DNA of 41,011 nt from Runella sp. GTDB lineage: Bacteria; Bacteroidota; Bacteroidia; Cytophagales; Spirosomataceae. The stretch spans positions 1-41,011 of the forward strand of contig NZ_JAIXST010000277.1 in assembly GCF_027484545.1 (NCBI RefSeq), read 5' to 3'. Position numbers and translations under genes: made by a program. Positions 15,316-24,038 of the stretch are shown piece after piece. The notes beneath the pieces are model-generated. The model did no database searches and was not told where the DNA came from. It worked only from the letters and a program-made list of their open reading frames with translations. Each line of letters opens with the position of its first letter. Within the stretch, counting starts at the first letter, position 1.

Positions 15316-17460
15316 TTATTGTTTTTTGATGTCAGTACCAAGACGTTGTAAATACGCGATCAACGCGATGATTTCTGTGCTTGACTTGGCTTTGATACCG
15401 TCTTTTTTAAGGTTGGCTACAATTTGATCCGCTTGTTTTTGAGCATCGGCGGTGGCAAGGTTTTCGTATCCTTTTTCGTAAGGAACTCCTAAGGTTTGCA
15501 TCGCACTGATTTTGGCCGGTGTGGTACTCAAGTCCAGATCATCTTCCAGCAACCATGAGTATTTAGGCATAATCGAGCCCGGCGACATACTCGTTGGATC
15601 TTCCATGTGATTGTAGTGCCACGAATCGGGGTATTTAGCGCCTACACGGTGCAAATCCGGTCCAGTACGTTTAGAACCCCACTGGAACGGGTGGTCATAG
15701 ACAAACTCACCAGCTTTGGAATATTCTCCGTAACGTTCGGTTTCACTGCGGAACGGACGTATCATTTGTGAGTGACAGGTATAGCAGCCTTCGCGTACAT
15801 AAATATCACGACCGTGCAATTCGAGCGGAGTATAGGGTTTTACGCTTTCGATGGTAGGTACGTTGGATTCTACCATGAACGTAGGAACCAACTCAATTAC
15901 CCCTCCGATAATTACTGCTACTAAAGCGATAACGGTTAAAAGTACCGGTTTACGTTCAAAAATACGGCTGTGCCAAAACTCGTTAGCAGGTTGATGCCAA
16001 ATGGATTTAAGTGAAGCAGACCGTGCCTTTTCGTTTCTGATCAATTTGCCACTCAGAGCAGTCATGGCTAAGTTATACGTACCTACCAAGAATCCAACCA
16101 AGAACAATGTACCACCAACACCACGCAATACATAGAAAGGAACTAATTGAGTAACCGTTTCAAGGAAGTTAGGGTATTTTAAGAAACCCTCTTCGGTAAA
16201 TTCTTTCCACATCGAAGATTGTGTCCAACCTGCCCAATACATTGGAACAGCATAGAAGATAATCCCCAATGTACCAATCCAGAAGTGGAAATTGGCCAAT
16301 TTTTGTGAGAATAATGGCTTTCCGTACAAACGTGGGAACAACCAATACATAATCGCAAATGTCATGAAACCATTCCAACCAAGAGCTCCTACGTGTACAT
16401 GGGCTACTATCCAGTCGGTATAGTGAGCAATAGCGTTAACGTTTTTAAGCGAAAGCATCGGGCCTTCAAAAGTGGCCATACCGTAAGCGGTAACGGCTAC
16501 CACCATAAATTTCAACACAATATCTTCACGTACTTTGTCCCAGGCACCGCGGAGCGTAAATAAACCATTAATCATCCCACCCCATGACGGAGCAATCAGC
16601 ATGATTGAAAATACGGTTCCGAGTGATTGTGCCCAGTCGGGCAATGAAGTATAAAGCAAGTGGTGCGGACCCGCCCAGATATACAGGAAGATCAACGACC
16701 AAAAGTGAATGATGGAAAGGCGATAAGAATAAATAGGACGATTGGCAGCTTTGGGTAAGTAGTAATACATCAAACCCAAATAAGGAGTAGTTAAGAAAAA
16801 TGCCACTGCATTGTGACCATACCACCATTGAACAAGCGCATCCTGAACACCTGCGTACCACGAATAACTTTTCGTCAATGAAATCGGCAACTCAACGCTG
16901 TTGACTACGTGCAACATAGCGACCGTAACAAAAGAAGCCAAAAAGAACCAAATAGCCGCGTAGATATGCTGTGTGCGACGGTTAACCATGGTCATAACGA
17001 GGTTAATCAAGGCCGCTACCCAAACGACAGCAATCGAAATGTCGATAGGCCACTCTAATTCAGCGTATTCTTTTCCCGTGGTTAATCCCAACGGAAGTGT
17101 AATAGCTGCGGCAACGATGATCAATTGCCAGCCCCAAAAGTTAATGTTGGAGAGTAACTTACTGTACATGGGGGTTCTGAGAATACGGGGAGCCGAATAA
17201 TAAAGACCCATAAAAAAGCCATTACCCACAAATGCAAAAATCACCGCATTGGTGTGCAGTGGGCGCAATCGACCAAAGGTAGTGTAAGGAATATCAAAGT
17301 TTAGGGCTGGAAATGCTAACTGAAACGCGATGATTACGCCCACCAGCATTCCGACTATCCCAAACACGATAGAAGCAATGGCGAAGTTTCGTACGATGGT
17401 ATTGTCGTACTCAAACTCTTCCATTTCAACGGCAGAGGTAGTTTTGGAAATTGGTTCCAT
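15316..17460 (-). CDS. ccoN: Fused cbb3 cytochrome c oxidase subunits I and II (CcoNO)
   Basis: 714 residues. The N-terminal 480 or so residues form the 12-helix heme-copper subunit CcoN, with conserved histidine motifs such as QWWYGHNAVAFFLT, AHVHVGALGWNG and the metal-ligand HH in WAGPHHLLYTSLPDWAQ. About 490-714 is CcoO: one membrane helix, then a cytochrome c domain with CYTCH (C559-H563). The fusion of N and O is usual in Bacteroidota. It is the high-affinity terminal oxidase for respiration at low oxygen. It follows ccoS by 36 bases and leads into the ccoQP fusion gene. Confidence 0.96.
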   Translation of the reverse strand: MEPISKTTSAVEMEEFEYDNTIVRNFAIASIVFGIVGMLVGVIIAFQLAFPALNFDIPYTTFGRLRPLHTNAVIFAFVGNGFFMGLYYSAPRILRTPMYSKLLSNINFWGWQLIIVAAAITLPLGLTTGKEYAELEWPIDISIAVVWVAALINLVMTMVNRRTQHIYAAIWFFLASFVTVAMLHVVNSVELPISLTKSYSWYAGVQDALVQWWYGHNAVAFFLTTPYLGLMYYYLPKAANRPIYSYRLSIIHFWSLIFLYIWAGPHHLLYTSLPDWAQSLGTVFSIMLIAPSWGGMINGLFTLRGAWDKVREDIVLKFMVVAVTAYGMATFEGPMLSLKNVNAIAHYTDWIVAHVHVGALGWNGFMTFAIMYWLFPRLYGKPLFSQKLANFHFWIGTLGIIFYAVPMYWAGWTQSSMWKEFTEEGFLKYPNFLETVTQLVPFYVLRGVGGTLFLVGFLVGTYNLAMTALSGKLIRNEKARSASLKSIWHQPANEFWHSRIFERKPVLLTVIALVAVIIGGVIELVPTFMVESNVPTIESVKPYTPLELHGRDIYVREGCYTCHSQMIRPFRSETERYGEYSKAGEFVYDHPFQWGSKRTGPDLHRVGAKYPDSWHYNHMEDPTSMSPGSIMPKYSWLLEDDLDLSTTPAKISAMQTLGVPYEKGYENLATADAQKQADQIVANLKKDGIKAKSSTEIIALIAYLQRLGTDIKKQ

Positions 17461-17496
17461 ACTAAAGTTGAGGAGTTAGATGATTGAGGAGATGAA

Positions 17497-17643
17497 CTAT
17501 TTTTCTTTATCGTCAAATAAAATACGAATGGAAGGAGTACAGTCGTCGTCGTATTGACCTTGGCGAACCGACCATATAAAGGCTATCAAAAAACCGCCCG
17601 CTACCAGCAGACTAATACTTAAAAGGACAATAAGTGCGCTCAT
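17497..17643 (-). CDS. ccoS: cbb3 oxidase maturation protein CcoS
   Basis: 48 residues, from the ATG at 17643 to a TAG at 17497-17499. One transmembrane helix (about 3-24) is followed by the CcoS signature: the helix ends WSVRQGQYDD and the tail has DDCTPSIRILFDD. CcoS is needed for cofactor insertion into cbb3 oxidase. It is the first gene of the cco operon and stands directly upstream of ccoNO; the operator/promoter at 17703-17768 drives it. Confidence 0.9.
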   Translation of the reverse strand: MSALIVLLSISLLVAGGFLIAFIWSVRQGQYDDDCTPSIRILFDDKEK

Positions 17644-17702
17644 AGGAGTTGTTATTTTGGGGCAGAGAAACAAAAATGGGGATTTTCTCTACTGCTTTAG
17701 CC

Positions 17703-17768
17703 CAAAAGTACATTTGGAGAGAACGTAGAAAGATGAGGGAAGTCAGGGTTGAAAAGTGACTTTAGTCA
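17703..17768 (-). promoter_or_regulatory. Putative ccoS-ccoNO promoter with Crp/Fnr-like operator
   Basis: The operator TGACTTTAGTCA (17757-17768) is a perfect TGAC-N4-GTCA palindrome. The -7 word TACTTTTG (17710-17703, minus strand) matches TAnnTTTG exactly. Centre-to-box distance is 52.5 bases, 23 more than at hemN and ccoI (about two helical turns). That would place the operator near -64, a class I position. The predicted leader is about 55 bases. The rest of the 17644-17892 gap holds nothing further that I can name. Confidence 0.62.
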
Positions 17769-17892
17769 GTTGTTTGGGGGGAGGATTCAACGCTTTGTGT
17801 CAAAATAATGCCAATCAATGAACTAAAAACAAAAGGTGACTATTGATAAAAGAACCCCTCTTTTATTGAGAGGATAGCCAAAGGTTTGAAAG

Positions 17893-18654
17893 ATGAATAT
17901 TTTACTTTTTAAATTGGCCATGATGCCAATGGTGATTGGCTTTGTTACACTGGTAAGTCGCAAATGGGGGAATAAAGTCGGTGGGGTGATTGGCAGTATG
18001 CCTTGGGTAGCAGGTCCTATTCTGGTGTTTTTTATTGTCGAACAAGGCCGAGACTTTGGTATTCAGGCGGTTCCAGGTATCTTAATGGGTATTGTTTCGC
18101 TGGTAAGCTTTTGCTACACGTATGCCCTTTTGTCAAAACGTCGGCAATGGGGAGTTTCGGTGCTGCTTTCTTATCTGAGTTTTATTTTAACGGCACTTCT
18201 ACTTGATTTTTTACATCCTCCTTTATTACTTATTTATGGTATCGCTGTGGTAACCATCATTGTAGCACTGCGGTATTTTTCTGTTCCAAACGAAACCGAA
18301 AAGGTAAATCACTTATCAAGGCGATTGAAATATGATATACCTATCCGCATGTTGGTGGCTACGCTTTTTGTGCTTTTCATTACGGGTATTGCCAAACTGT
18401 TAGGGCCGGCTTGGAGCGGTATTTTGACACCGTTTCCCATCATTACTTCGATTTTGGCCATGTTTACTCATTATTTGCAGGGAAGTAAAGCCGCTATCAT
18501 CGTCCTGAGAGGAATTATGATTGGCTTGGTGGGATTTACTACCTTTCTGTTTCTGCAAGCTTATTTACTGCAGGAGTTCTCCATCGTAGTCTCCTTTGCA
18601 ATTGCATTTGTGGTCAATGCACTTATCAATCTTGTTGCCATCAAAGTCTGGTAA
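17893..18654 (+). CDS. Polytopic membrane protein of unknown function
   Basis: 253 residues with about seven hydrophobic helices and no recognised family. The N-terminal part (VSRKWGNKVGGVIGSMPWVA) and a segment near residue 170 (IAKLLGPAWSGILTPFPIIT) share the pattern of a G, a small residue, a proline and then a long helix. This suggests an internally duplicated transporter-like fold. It is divergent from ccoS, shares the 250-base regulatory gap with it, and converges on ccoI with 6 bases between stops. Whether it is controlled by the same operator at 17757 is open. Confidence 0.7.
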   Translation: MNILLFKLAMMPMVIGFVTLVSRKWGNKVGGVIGSMPWVAGPILVFFIVEQGRDFGIQAVPGILMGIVSLVSFCYTYALLSKRRQWGVSVLLSYLSFILTALLLDFLHPPLLLIYGIAVVTIIVALRYFSVPNETEKVNHLSRRLKYDIPIRMLVATLFVLFITGIAKLLGPAWSGILTPFPIITSILAMFTHYLQGSKAAIIVLRGIMIGLVGFTTFLFLQAYLLQEFSIVVSFAIAFVVNALINLVAIKVW

Positions 18655-18660
18655 ATCGCC

Positions 18661-21180
18661 TTATTTCAATAACTTATGGGAAGCGATTCGGCTTGAGATG
18701 GTGGTATAAAGTACAATTGAAATCGAACTGGCAGGCATCAATATCGCCGCAACAACGGGGGAAAGCGTCCCTGTCAAAGCAAAGCTGAGTCCGACAATAT
18801 TGTACAGCAACGAGATGATAAAACTCTGAACTACAATTCTCCGCCCCGACTGCGCCAATCGCACATACTGAGGAAGTTGTGAAAGCTGACTTCCCTGCAA
18901 AACTCCGTCGCAGGCAGGGGAGAAGTTGTTGATATTGTCCGATACTGCTACACCTACGTCGCTTTTTAGGAGCGCCCCGGCATCATTTAGACCGTCGCCT
19001 ACCATCAAAACGGTACGGCCCTGTTCCTGTAGTTTTTGAATAAACTGAAGTTTGTCGTCGGGTTTTTGATTAAAATGCAGTTGCGATGTGGAACCAAACA
19101 GATTGCCCAACATTTCTACATCCGTTGGTTTATCGCCTGACAGTAAGAAGGTTTGGTAGTGCTTTTGTTTCAGTGCAGTAAGTGTTTGGGGCAAATTGTC
19201 GCGGTACTGACTCTGAATCTCAAAATAACCCAAAACTCTGTCTCCAAAATAAAAATAAACGTGACTGGTGTTGTCGTCCTGTTTGGCAGAGGGGATCCCG
19301 GCAATGAGTGGCGAAGCAAATTGTGCAGAGCCCAATCTGATGAGGCAATCTTCTCCCAATTTTGCTTCAATTCCTTTTCCTTCAATTTCCCTAAAATCAC
19401 TCAATAGTTGCTCTTTAGGAACATGACTCAACGATTTTGCTATCAATCGACTCAATGGGTGAGACGACTGCTCGCACAATGTTCTGACAATCCGTTTTTG
19501 CATTTGTGAAAGCGGCTTTCCGATAAACTGAATCTGAGCATCGTCGGGCAAGGTCAAGGTGCCTGTTTTGTCAAATACAACCGTATCAATCTTTGAAAGA
19601 TTTTCGATGATTTGTGCGTTTTTCAGGTAAAATTTATGCTTGCCAAACATACCCAACATATTGCCGTTGGTGAATGTATCAGACAGCAATAACGCACATG
19701 GACAGGCGACAATCAGAATGGTTGTGATGGCGTTGATACCACGGGGCAAGTCTCCCATAAGTCCCCAATAAAGCAACCCTGAAATTCCTAAGCCTAATAG
19801 TGTCCAAGTAAAATAGCGGTTGATTTGGCTCACCATCGTACTTTGAGTGACCTGTTGCTTTTTGGAAAGAGAGTCATTGTTCCAAAGCTGCGTCAAATAA
19901 CTTTGTGATACACGTTTGGTAACTTCTACCTCAATCGCCCCTCCAACTTGCCGTCCTCCGGCATAAATGAGCTCATTTCGCGTCTTTTCAACGGGAATAG
20001 ACTCGCCCGACACAAAGCTGTAATCAATCATCGCCCGTTCGCTGATGAGTCGTACGTCGGCAGGAATCAATTCTTTGTTTCGAATCAAAATGCAATCACC
20101 CGGCTGTAAATCAGTCACTAAAATCTGGTGGTCAGTGACTGGTGAGCGGTGGTTGGCATCTTTATTTTCTATTTCTGAATTATCCAAGGCATCATTCCTG
20201 ACTTCTTCCTCCTGATTCCTCGCTCCTAATTTTGTCACTGCTACCGGAAAGTACGATTTATAGTCACGGTCAAAAGAGATAACAGAGTACGTTTTGTCCT
20301 GAAAATACCGCCCCAACAACATAAAAAACACAATCCCCGTCATGGAATCCAAGTAGCCAACGCCCGTTTGGGTGCTAATTTCGTAGAGACTGCGAACAAA
20401 CGTCACCAAAATGGCCAAAGCGATAGGCGCATCAATGTTGAGGTAGCGTTTGCGAATGGCTTTCCACGCTGATACAAAAAAGCCAGAAGCTCCGTAAAAG
20501 AAGACGGGCAAAGCCAGCAGAACGCTGAAAATGCTGAACATGGATTGCAGGCGGTGGTCGTTTTGCGTCTCGCCCAAACCAAAATAGTCGGGGAAACTCA
20601 TCATCATCACGTTTCCAAAAGCAAACCCTGAAATTCCGATTTTGTACAAAAGGGTACGGTTGGTCTTGGGCGCTTCGTTGGCTTCTACATCCTGTAGACT
20701 GAGGTAAGGCTCATAGCCGATATAGGTAAGCAGTTCGGCAAGTTTGCTGAGATTTATTTTTTGCTCGTCGAGTACAACCCGTACTTTCTTTTCGGGAAAA
20801 TTAACCAATGACGAAATCACTCCTTCGTGCAGTCGGTGCAGATTTTCGAGCAAATACACGCAGGAACTGCAATGCATTTGGGGCAGGTACCAATTGATAT
20901 GGGTTTGGCGACCGTCCGTAAATTCAATAATGCGGTCGTGGACTTCGGGAAGGTCTAAATAAGCGTATTTGCCGGCGTAGTAGCTTTTGTCAGGCGATAC
21001 GCCCGGGTTTTGAGTGAAGTCGTAGTAGCTGCAAAGTTCATTTTCCTGCAGTAATTCGTAGACCAATTTGCAGCCTTCGCAGCAAAACGGTTTGTCGTCG
21101 TGTACCACGATGGTATCTTCACAGTCGGCTCCGCAGTGGTAGCACTGCACTTCGACGCTTGGGGAAATGGATTGAGACAT
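18661..21180 (-). CDS. ccoI: Copper-transporting P-type ATPase of the cbb3 locus
   Basis: 839 residues. The order is: N-terminal cysteine-rich domain (C13-x-x-C16, CCEGC at 33-37), HMA-like motif MHCSSC (C104, C107), eight membrane helices with the CPC ion site at 493-495, DKTGT at 537-541, and a GDGLNDAGAL hinge. The N-terminal ATPase-associated metal-binding domain is typical of CcoI/FixI, which exports copper for cbb3 oxidase assembly. Residues 321-351 are an atypical low-similarity insertion. It is transcribed alone on the minus strand with its own operator; a 15-bp inverted repeat lies in its leader. Confidence 0.93.
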   Translation of the reverse strand: MSQSISPSVEVQCYHCGADCEDTIVVHDDKPFCCEGCKLVYELLQENELCSYYDFTQNPGVSPDKSYYAGKYAYLDLPEVHDRIIEFTDGRQTHINWYLPQMHCSSCVYLLENLHRLHEGVISSLVNFPEKKVRVVLDEQKINLSKLAELLTYIGYEPYLSLQDVEANEAPKTNRTLLYKIGISGFAFGNVMMMSFPDYFGLGETQNDHRLQSMFSIFSVLLALPVFFYGASGFFVSAWKAIRKRYLNIDAPIALAILVTFVRSLYEISTQTGVGYLDSMTGIVFFMLLGRYFQDKTYSVISFDRDYKSYFPVAVTKLGARNQEEEVRNDALDNSEIENKDANHRSPVTDHQILVTDLQPGDCILIRNKELIPADVRLISERAMIDYSFVSGESIPVEKTRNELIYAGGRQVGGAIEVEVTKRVSQSYLTQLWNNDSLSKKQQVTQSTMVSQINRYFTWTLLGLGISGLLYWGLMGDLPRGINAITTILIVACPCALLLSDTFTNGNMLGMFGKHKFYLKNAQIIENLSKIDTVVFDKTGTLTLPDDAQIQFIGKPLSQMQKRIVRTLCEQSSHPLSRLIAKSLSHVPKEQLLSDFREIEGKGIEAKLGEDCLIRLGSAQFASPLIAGIPSAKQDDNTSHVYFYFGDRVLGYFEIQSQYRDNLPQTLTALKQKHYQTFLLSGDKPTDVEMLGNLFGSTSQLHFNQKPDDKLQFIQKLQEQGRTVLMVGDGLNDAGALLKSDVGVAVSDNINNFSPACDGVLQGSQLSQLPQYVRLAQSGRRIVVQSFIISLLYNIVGLSFALTGTLSPVVAAILMPASSISIVLYTTISSRIASHKLLK
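20128..20220 (-). other. Possible in-frame repeat insertion inside ccoI
   Basis: Codons 321-351 add a hydrophilic segment (ARNQEEEVRNDALDNSEIEN and onward) before the conserved DLQPGD of the actuator domain, about 25-30 residues more than I expect there. On the minus strand the DNA has the word style of intergenic repeats (GGAGCGAGGAATCAGGAGG at one end, CCAGTCACTGACCACC at the other). This is read as an intergenic-type repeat that landed in frame. Confidence 0.4.
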
Positions 21181-21184
21181 AATT

Positions 21185-21233
21185 AAACCTTATAGGTTTG
21201 ACGAAAGATATTGATGATAAACCTATAAGGTTT
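21185..21233. repeat. 15-bp inverted repeat in the ccoI leader
   Basis: AAACCTTATAGGTTT (21185-21199) and AAACCTATAAGGTTT (21219-21233) are exact reverse complements around 19 bases. Each arm is itself nearly palindromic. The pair fills the predicted 5' untranslated region and ends 4 bases before the ccoI ATG, so the mRNA hairpin would crowd the ribosome site. Confidence 0.8.
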
Positions 21234-21236
21234 TAC

Positions 21237-21279
21237 CAAAAGTGCGTCATTAACCGCCGTCAGGCTATGACTAAAATCA
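21237..21279 (-). promoter_or_regulatory. Putative ccoI promoter with Crp/Fnr-like operator
   Basis: The operator TGACTAAAATCA (21268-21279) matches TGAC-N4-GTCA at 7 of 8 defined bases. Its centre is 29.5 bases before CACTTTTG (21244-21237, minus strand), exactly the spacing seen at hemN. The bases around the -7 word are also shared with hemN (GCAnTTTTGGTAAA in both). The predicted start is near 21232, at the edge of the leader hairpin. Confidence 0.58.
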
Positions 21280-21408
21280 GTTTTTTGCGGGATATTTGTC
21301 AGTATTAACCCTTCCTTTCTGCTTCCCGATAAGCGCGAACTTCGATTTTCGCGGCAGATAACCGCTCTTGGAATCATTTGCCGTTGATTTGCATAAAAAA
21401 CGACAACC

Positions 21409-22569
21409 ATGAAAACACAGGAAATTTCCTCTTCTCCAAGTACTTCAACTCAAGCTTCGGCATTGCGCCGTTACGACCTCGATTGGATACGCGTTATCTG
21501 CATTGTTATTTTGTTGTATTACCACGTAGGGATGATTTATGTGCCTTGGGGCTGGCATATCAAAAGCGTCGAAAAAAGTGAAGTGATGCGTTGGGTCATG
21601 ATTTGGCTGCATTATTGGCGGATGCCTCTGCTGTTTTTTGTTTCGGGAGCAGGTACGTATTTTGCCTTGAGTCGTCGTACGTATGGAAGCTACGCCGGTG
21701 AGCGGGTCAAGCGGCTTTTTGTACCATTGGTGTTCGGAATGTTTGTGATTGTTCCTCCGCAGATTTACTACGAACGTCTTTTCAATGGCGTTCATTTCAA
21801 TGGCTACGCCGATTTTTACAAAACCGTTTTTAACTTTGTTCCTTACCCGGAAGGCAGTTTTAGCTGGCATCACTTGTGGTTTGTAGCCTACTTATTCGTC
21901 TTTTCATTGATTAGTATTCCGCTGTTTAAGTGGATGAAATCTGCTGGTGGAACTCGTTTTATGGAAAGGGTGGAAAAGTTTGCGACGCGCAAAGGAGGGG
22001 CATTGTGGTATGTACTTCTAATTACTCTTAGTCAAGTCATTTTGCAGCCGTTCTACCCCGACGAAACGCATGCGCTCGTGGATGATTGGGCGTATTTTGC
22101 TTTCAATATTTTGTTGTTTTGGGGTGGGTACGTACTTGTCAGTCGCCCAAAGTTATGGCAGGTGATGAGTGACCAACGACGCATTTACGGGTGGGCGACG
22201 CTCATTACGACAGTCATTCTGTATGGTCTGTATATTTGCGTTCGGCTCATTTATCCCGCTTGGGACGATGCAACTTGGTATGATGTTGTTTGGGATATTA
22301 ATTCCTTCTGTCTTACGTGGTTTTCGGTTTTGGCAACGGTGGGATACGGGTATCGGTATTTGAATCGAAATCATCCCATTTTGGCAAAACTCAATGAAGG
22401 CGTTTATCCGTTTTATATTCTGCATCAAACTGTTATTGTCACTATTGGGTATTATCTGCTTAAGTATAATTTGGGCGTTTGGGGCGGTTTTTTGGTAATC
22501 AGTACATTGTCGTTGGGGCTGAGCGCAGGTTTGCATTGGTTTGTTATCAAACGAGTAAAAATTCTGTGA
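21409..22569 (+). CDS. Acyltransferase family 3 membrane protein
   Basis: 386 residues with about ten hydrophobic helices. The opening RRYDLDWIRVICIVILLYYH is the acyltransferase-3 N-terminus. It carries RMPLLFFVSGAGTYFAL in the second helix and FSWHHLWFVAYLFVFSL with the HLWF motif. The closing part (YPFYILHQTVIVTIGYYLL) is typical too. These enzymes transfer acyl groups from the cytoplasm to extracytoplasmic sugars or glucans (OpgC/OafA type). The true acceptor is unknown. It starts 228 bases from the ccoI start, divergently, and stands before an uncharacterised gene. Confidence 0.85.
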   Translation: MKTQEISSSPSTSTQASALRRYDLDWIRVICIVILLYYHVGMIYVPWGWHIKSVEKSEVMRWVMIWLHYWRMPLLFFVSGAGTYFALSRRTYGSYAGERVKRLFVPLVFGMFVIVPPQIYYERLFNGVHFNGYADFYKTVFNFVPYPEGSFSWHHLWFVAYLFVFSLISIPLFKWMKSAGGTRFMERVEKFATRKGGALWYVLLITLSQVILQPFYPDETHALVDDWAYFAFNILLFWGGYVLVSRPKLWQVMSDQRRIYGWATLITTVILYGLYICVRLIYPAWDDATWYDVVWDINSFCLTWFSVLATVGYGYRYLNRNHPILAKLNEGVYPFYILHQTVIVTIGYYLLKYNLGVWGGFLVISTLSLGLSAGLHWFVIKRVKIL

Positions 22570-22599
22570 TTATTCTTTGGTTTGAAATAAGCTTCTTAG

Positions 22600-23328
22600 A
22601 TGACCTACTCTACCAACTTACATTTTCCATTCGACGACGAAACGACCATAGATGTACTTTTTGAAGATGATACGGCTACGCTCATTCGGAAAAAAAGTTG
22701 GACTGCCGCTGAAATTGAAGAACAGGTGAAGCATTTTTGCTATACAGGCGAAAATCTTTCTAAAGACCCTACAGTGGAAAAAGCCAAACTGCCTCCGTTT
22801 GCGCTGGGTTTTTATAAGTTTATTTTTTTCAAAAACCGTCTACCCAATGAGGTTGAATTTTGGAATTACTATCTTGGACAGCATTTTAAAGTGGTTGACG
22901 AACAATACGTTCAATTTTTGCGAAAAAGACTCCCGAGAAAGTACTTGGCTGAATCCGTAAAAGCGCGAATGCTGCGAAGCTATCCTTCCCTGATTCGAGA
23001 CTTTCATTTTTTTATACTTTGTCAGGAATCTAAATTGTTTGAACGCGTAAGGTATTCATTAAGAGAGGATTATTTTGAAGGGATTGATTTGAATATTCAA
23101 TTTGCCGGAGTGGTATATCAGGTAGCGGTGATGCTTAACTCGGAGCGTGCCCGTGCTTTCAAAATTAAAAAATATACCCGGCGCTCCGAAAATTCAAAAA
23201 ATGAAGTTATTATGCTGTTTGATTTGTACAAAGAAGCAGGCAACCACAATAGCAAAGGTCGAATCAAGCTGTTTTCTGTCAAACACGTAAACGAATTATT
23301 AATCGAAATACAAAAACAGACCGAATGA
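22600..23328 (+). CDS. Uncharacterised conserved-looking protein
   Basis: 242 residues. No signal peptide or membrane helix is seen. The protein opens with an acidic beta segment (FPFDDETTIDVLFEDDTATL), then becomes basic with aromatic-rich helices (FALGFYKFIFFKNRLPNEVE, RKRLPRKYL, LIRDFHFFILC). I do not recognise the family. Its stop overlaps the start of the NagB-like gene by 4 nt (ATGA), so the two are translated together. Possible link to cell-surface sugar metabolism through that neighbour is inference only. Confidence 0.7.
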   Translation: MTYSTNLHFPFDDETTIDVLFEDDTATLIRKKSWTAAEIEEQVKHFCYTGENLSKDPTVEKAKLPPFALGFYKFIFFKNRLPNEVEFWNYYLGQHFKVVDEQYVQFLRKRLPRKYLAESVKARMLRSYPSLIRDFHFFILCQESKLFERVRYSLREDYFEGIDLNIQFAGVVYQVAVMLNSERARAFKIKKYTRRSENSKNEVIMLFDLYKEAGNHNSKGRIKLFSVKHVNELLIEIQKQTE

Positions 23329-24038
23329 ATTACCAAGTATTTTCTAATTACGAAACCCTCTCCGCGCACGCATCTCAATTTATTTTGGACTATGTCCGTC
23401 AAAAACCTACCGCTACGATATGTGTTGCCTCGGGTGAAACCCCTCTTTTGACTTTTCAGAAAATCGTTGCCAATGCAAAACCAGGCGATTTTGACCAAGT
23501 TACGTTTGTTGCCTTGGACGAATGGGTGGGTATAGCGCCTGATAATGCAGGCAGTTGCCGCTCGTACATTGATGCACCGCTCATCACGCAGTTAGGTATC
23601 AGCCCTGAGCGCGTTTCATTTTTTGATAGCTTAGCCAACGATTTGGAAGCGGAATGCCAACGCGTCAATGATTTTATCGCGAGCAAAGGCGGCTTGGATA
23701 TTATCATGGTAGGGATTGGAATGAACGGTCATTTGGGACTCAACGAGCCCGGAACTTCGTTTGATACCTACGCCCATATCTCTGAGTTGGAAGAAGTAAC
23801 GGCCTCCATAGGGCAAAAGTATTTTCAATCCGAAACTCCGCTTACTCAGGGAATTACGGTAGGATTAAAACATTTTTTGGAAGCCAAAGTGGCGATTGTA
23901 TTGGCCAATGGCGCAAAGAAAAAAGGAATTATTCAACGAGTTTTGGAAGAGCCTGTCAGCGAAAGTTTGCCCGCTTCGGCTTTGAAATTACATTCAAACA
24001 GCTATTTGTGGGTAGATGAATCCGCTAATCCTGCCTAA
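23325..24038 (+). CDS. Glucosamine-6-phosphate deaminase/6-phosphogluconolactonase-like protein
   Basis: 237 residues. Motifs of the NagB fold are visible: the sugar-phosphate loop CVASGETPLLTFQKIV, the catalytic region VALDEWVGI, and GIGMNGHLGLNEPG around residue 130, which favours GlcN6P deaminase over lactonase. It is about 25 residues shorter than typical NagB, and the C-terminal allosteric part is cut. The likely reaction is glucosamine 6-phosphate to fructose 6-phosphate plus ammonia. It overlaps the preceding gene (ATGA) and its stop overlaps the end of crtY on the other strand by 4 bases. Confidence 0.8.
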   Translation: MNYQVFSNYETLSAHASQFILDYVRQKPTATICVASGETPLLTFQKIVANAKPGDFDQVTFVALDEWVGIAPDNAGSCRSYIDAPLITQLGISPERVSFFDSLANDLEAECQRVNDFIASKGGLDIIMVGIGMNGHLGLNEPGTSFDTYAHISELEEVTASIGQKYFQSETPLTQGITVGLKHFLEAKVAIVLANGAKKKGIIQRVLEEPVSESLPASALKLHSNSYLWVDESANPA

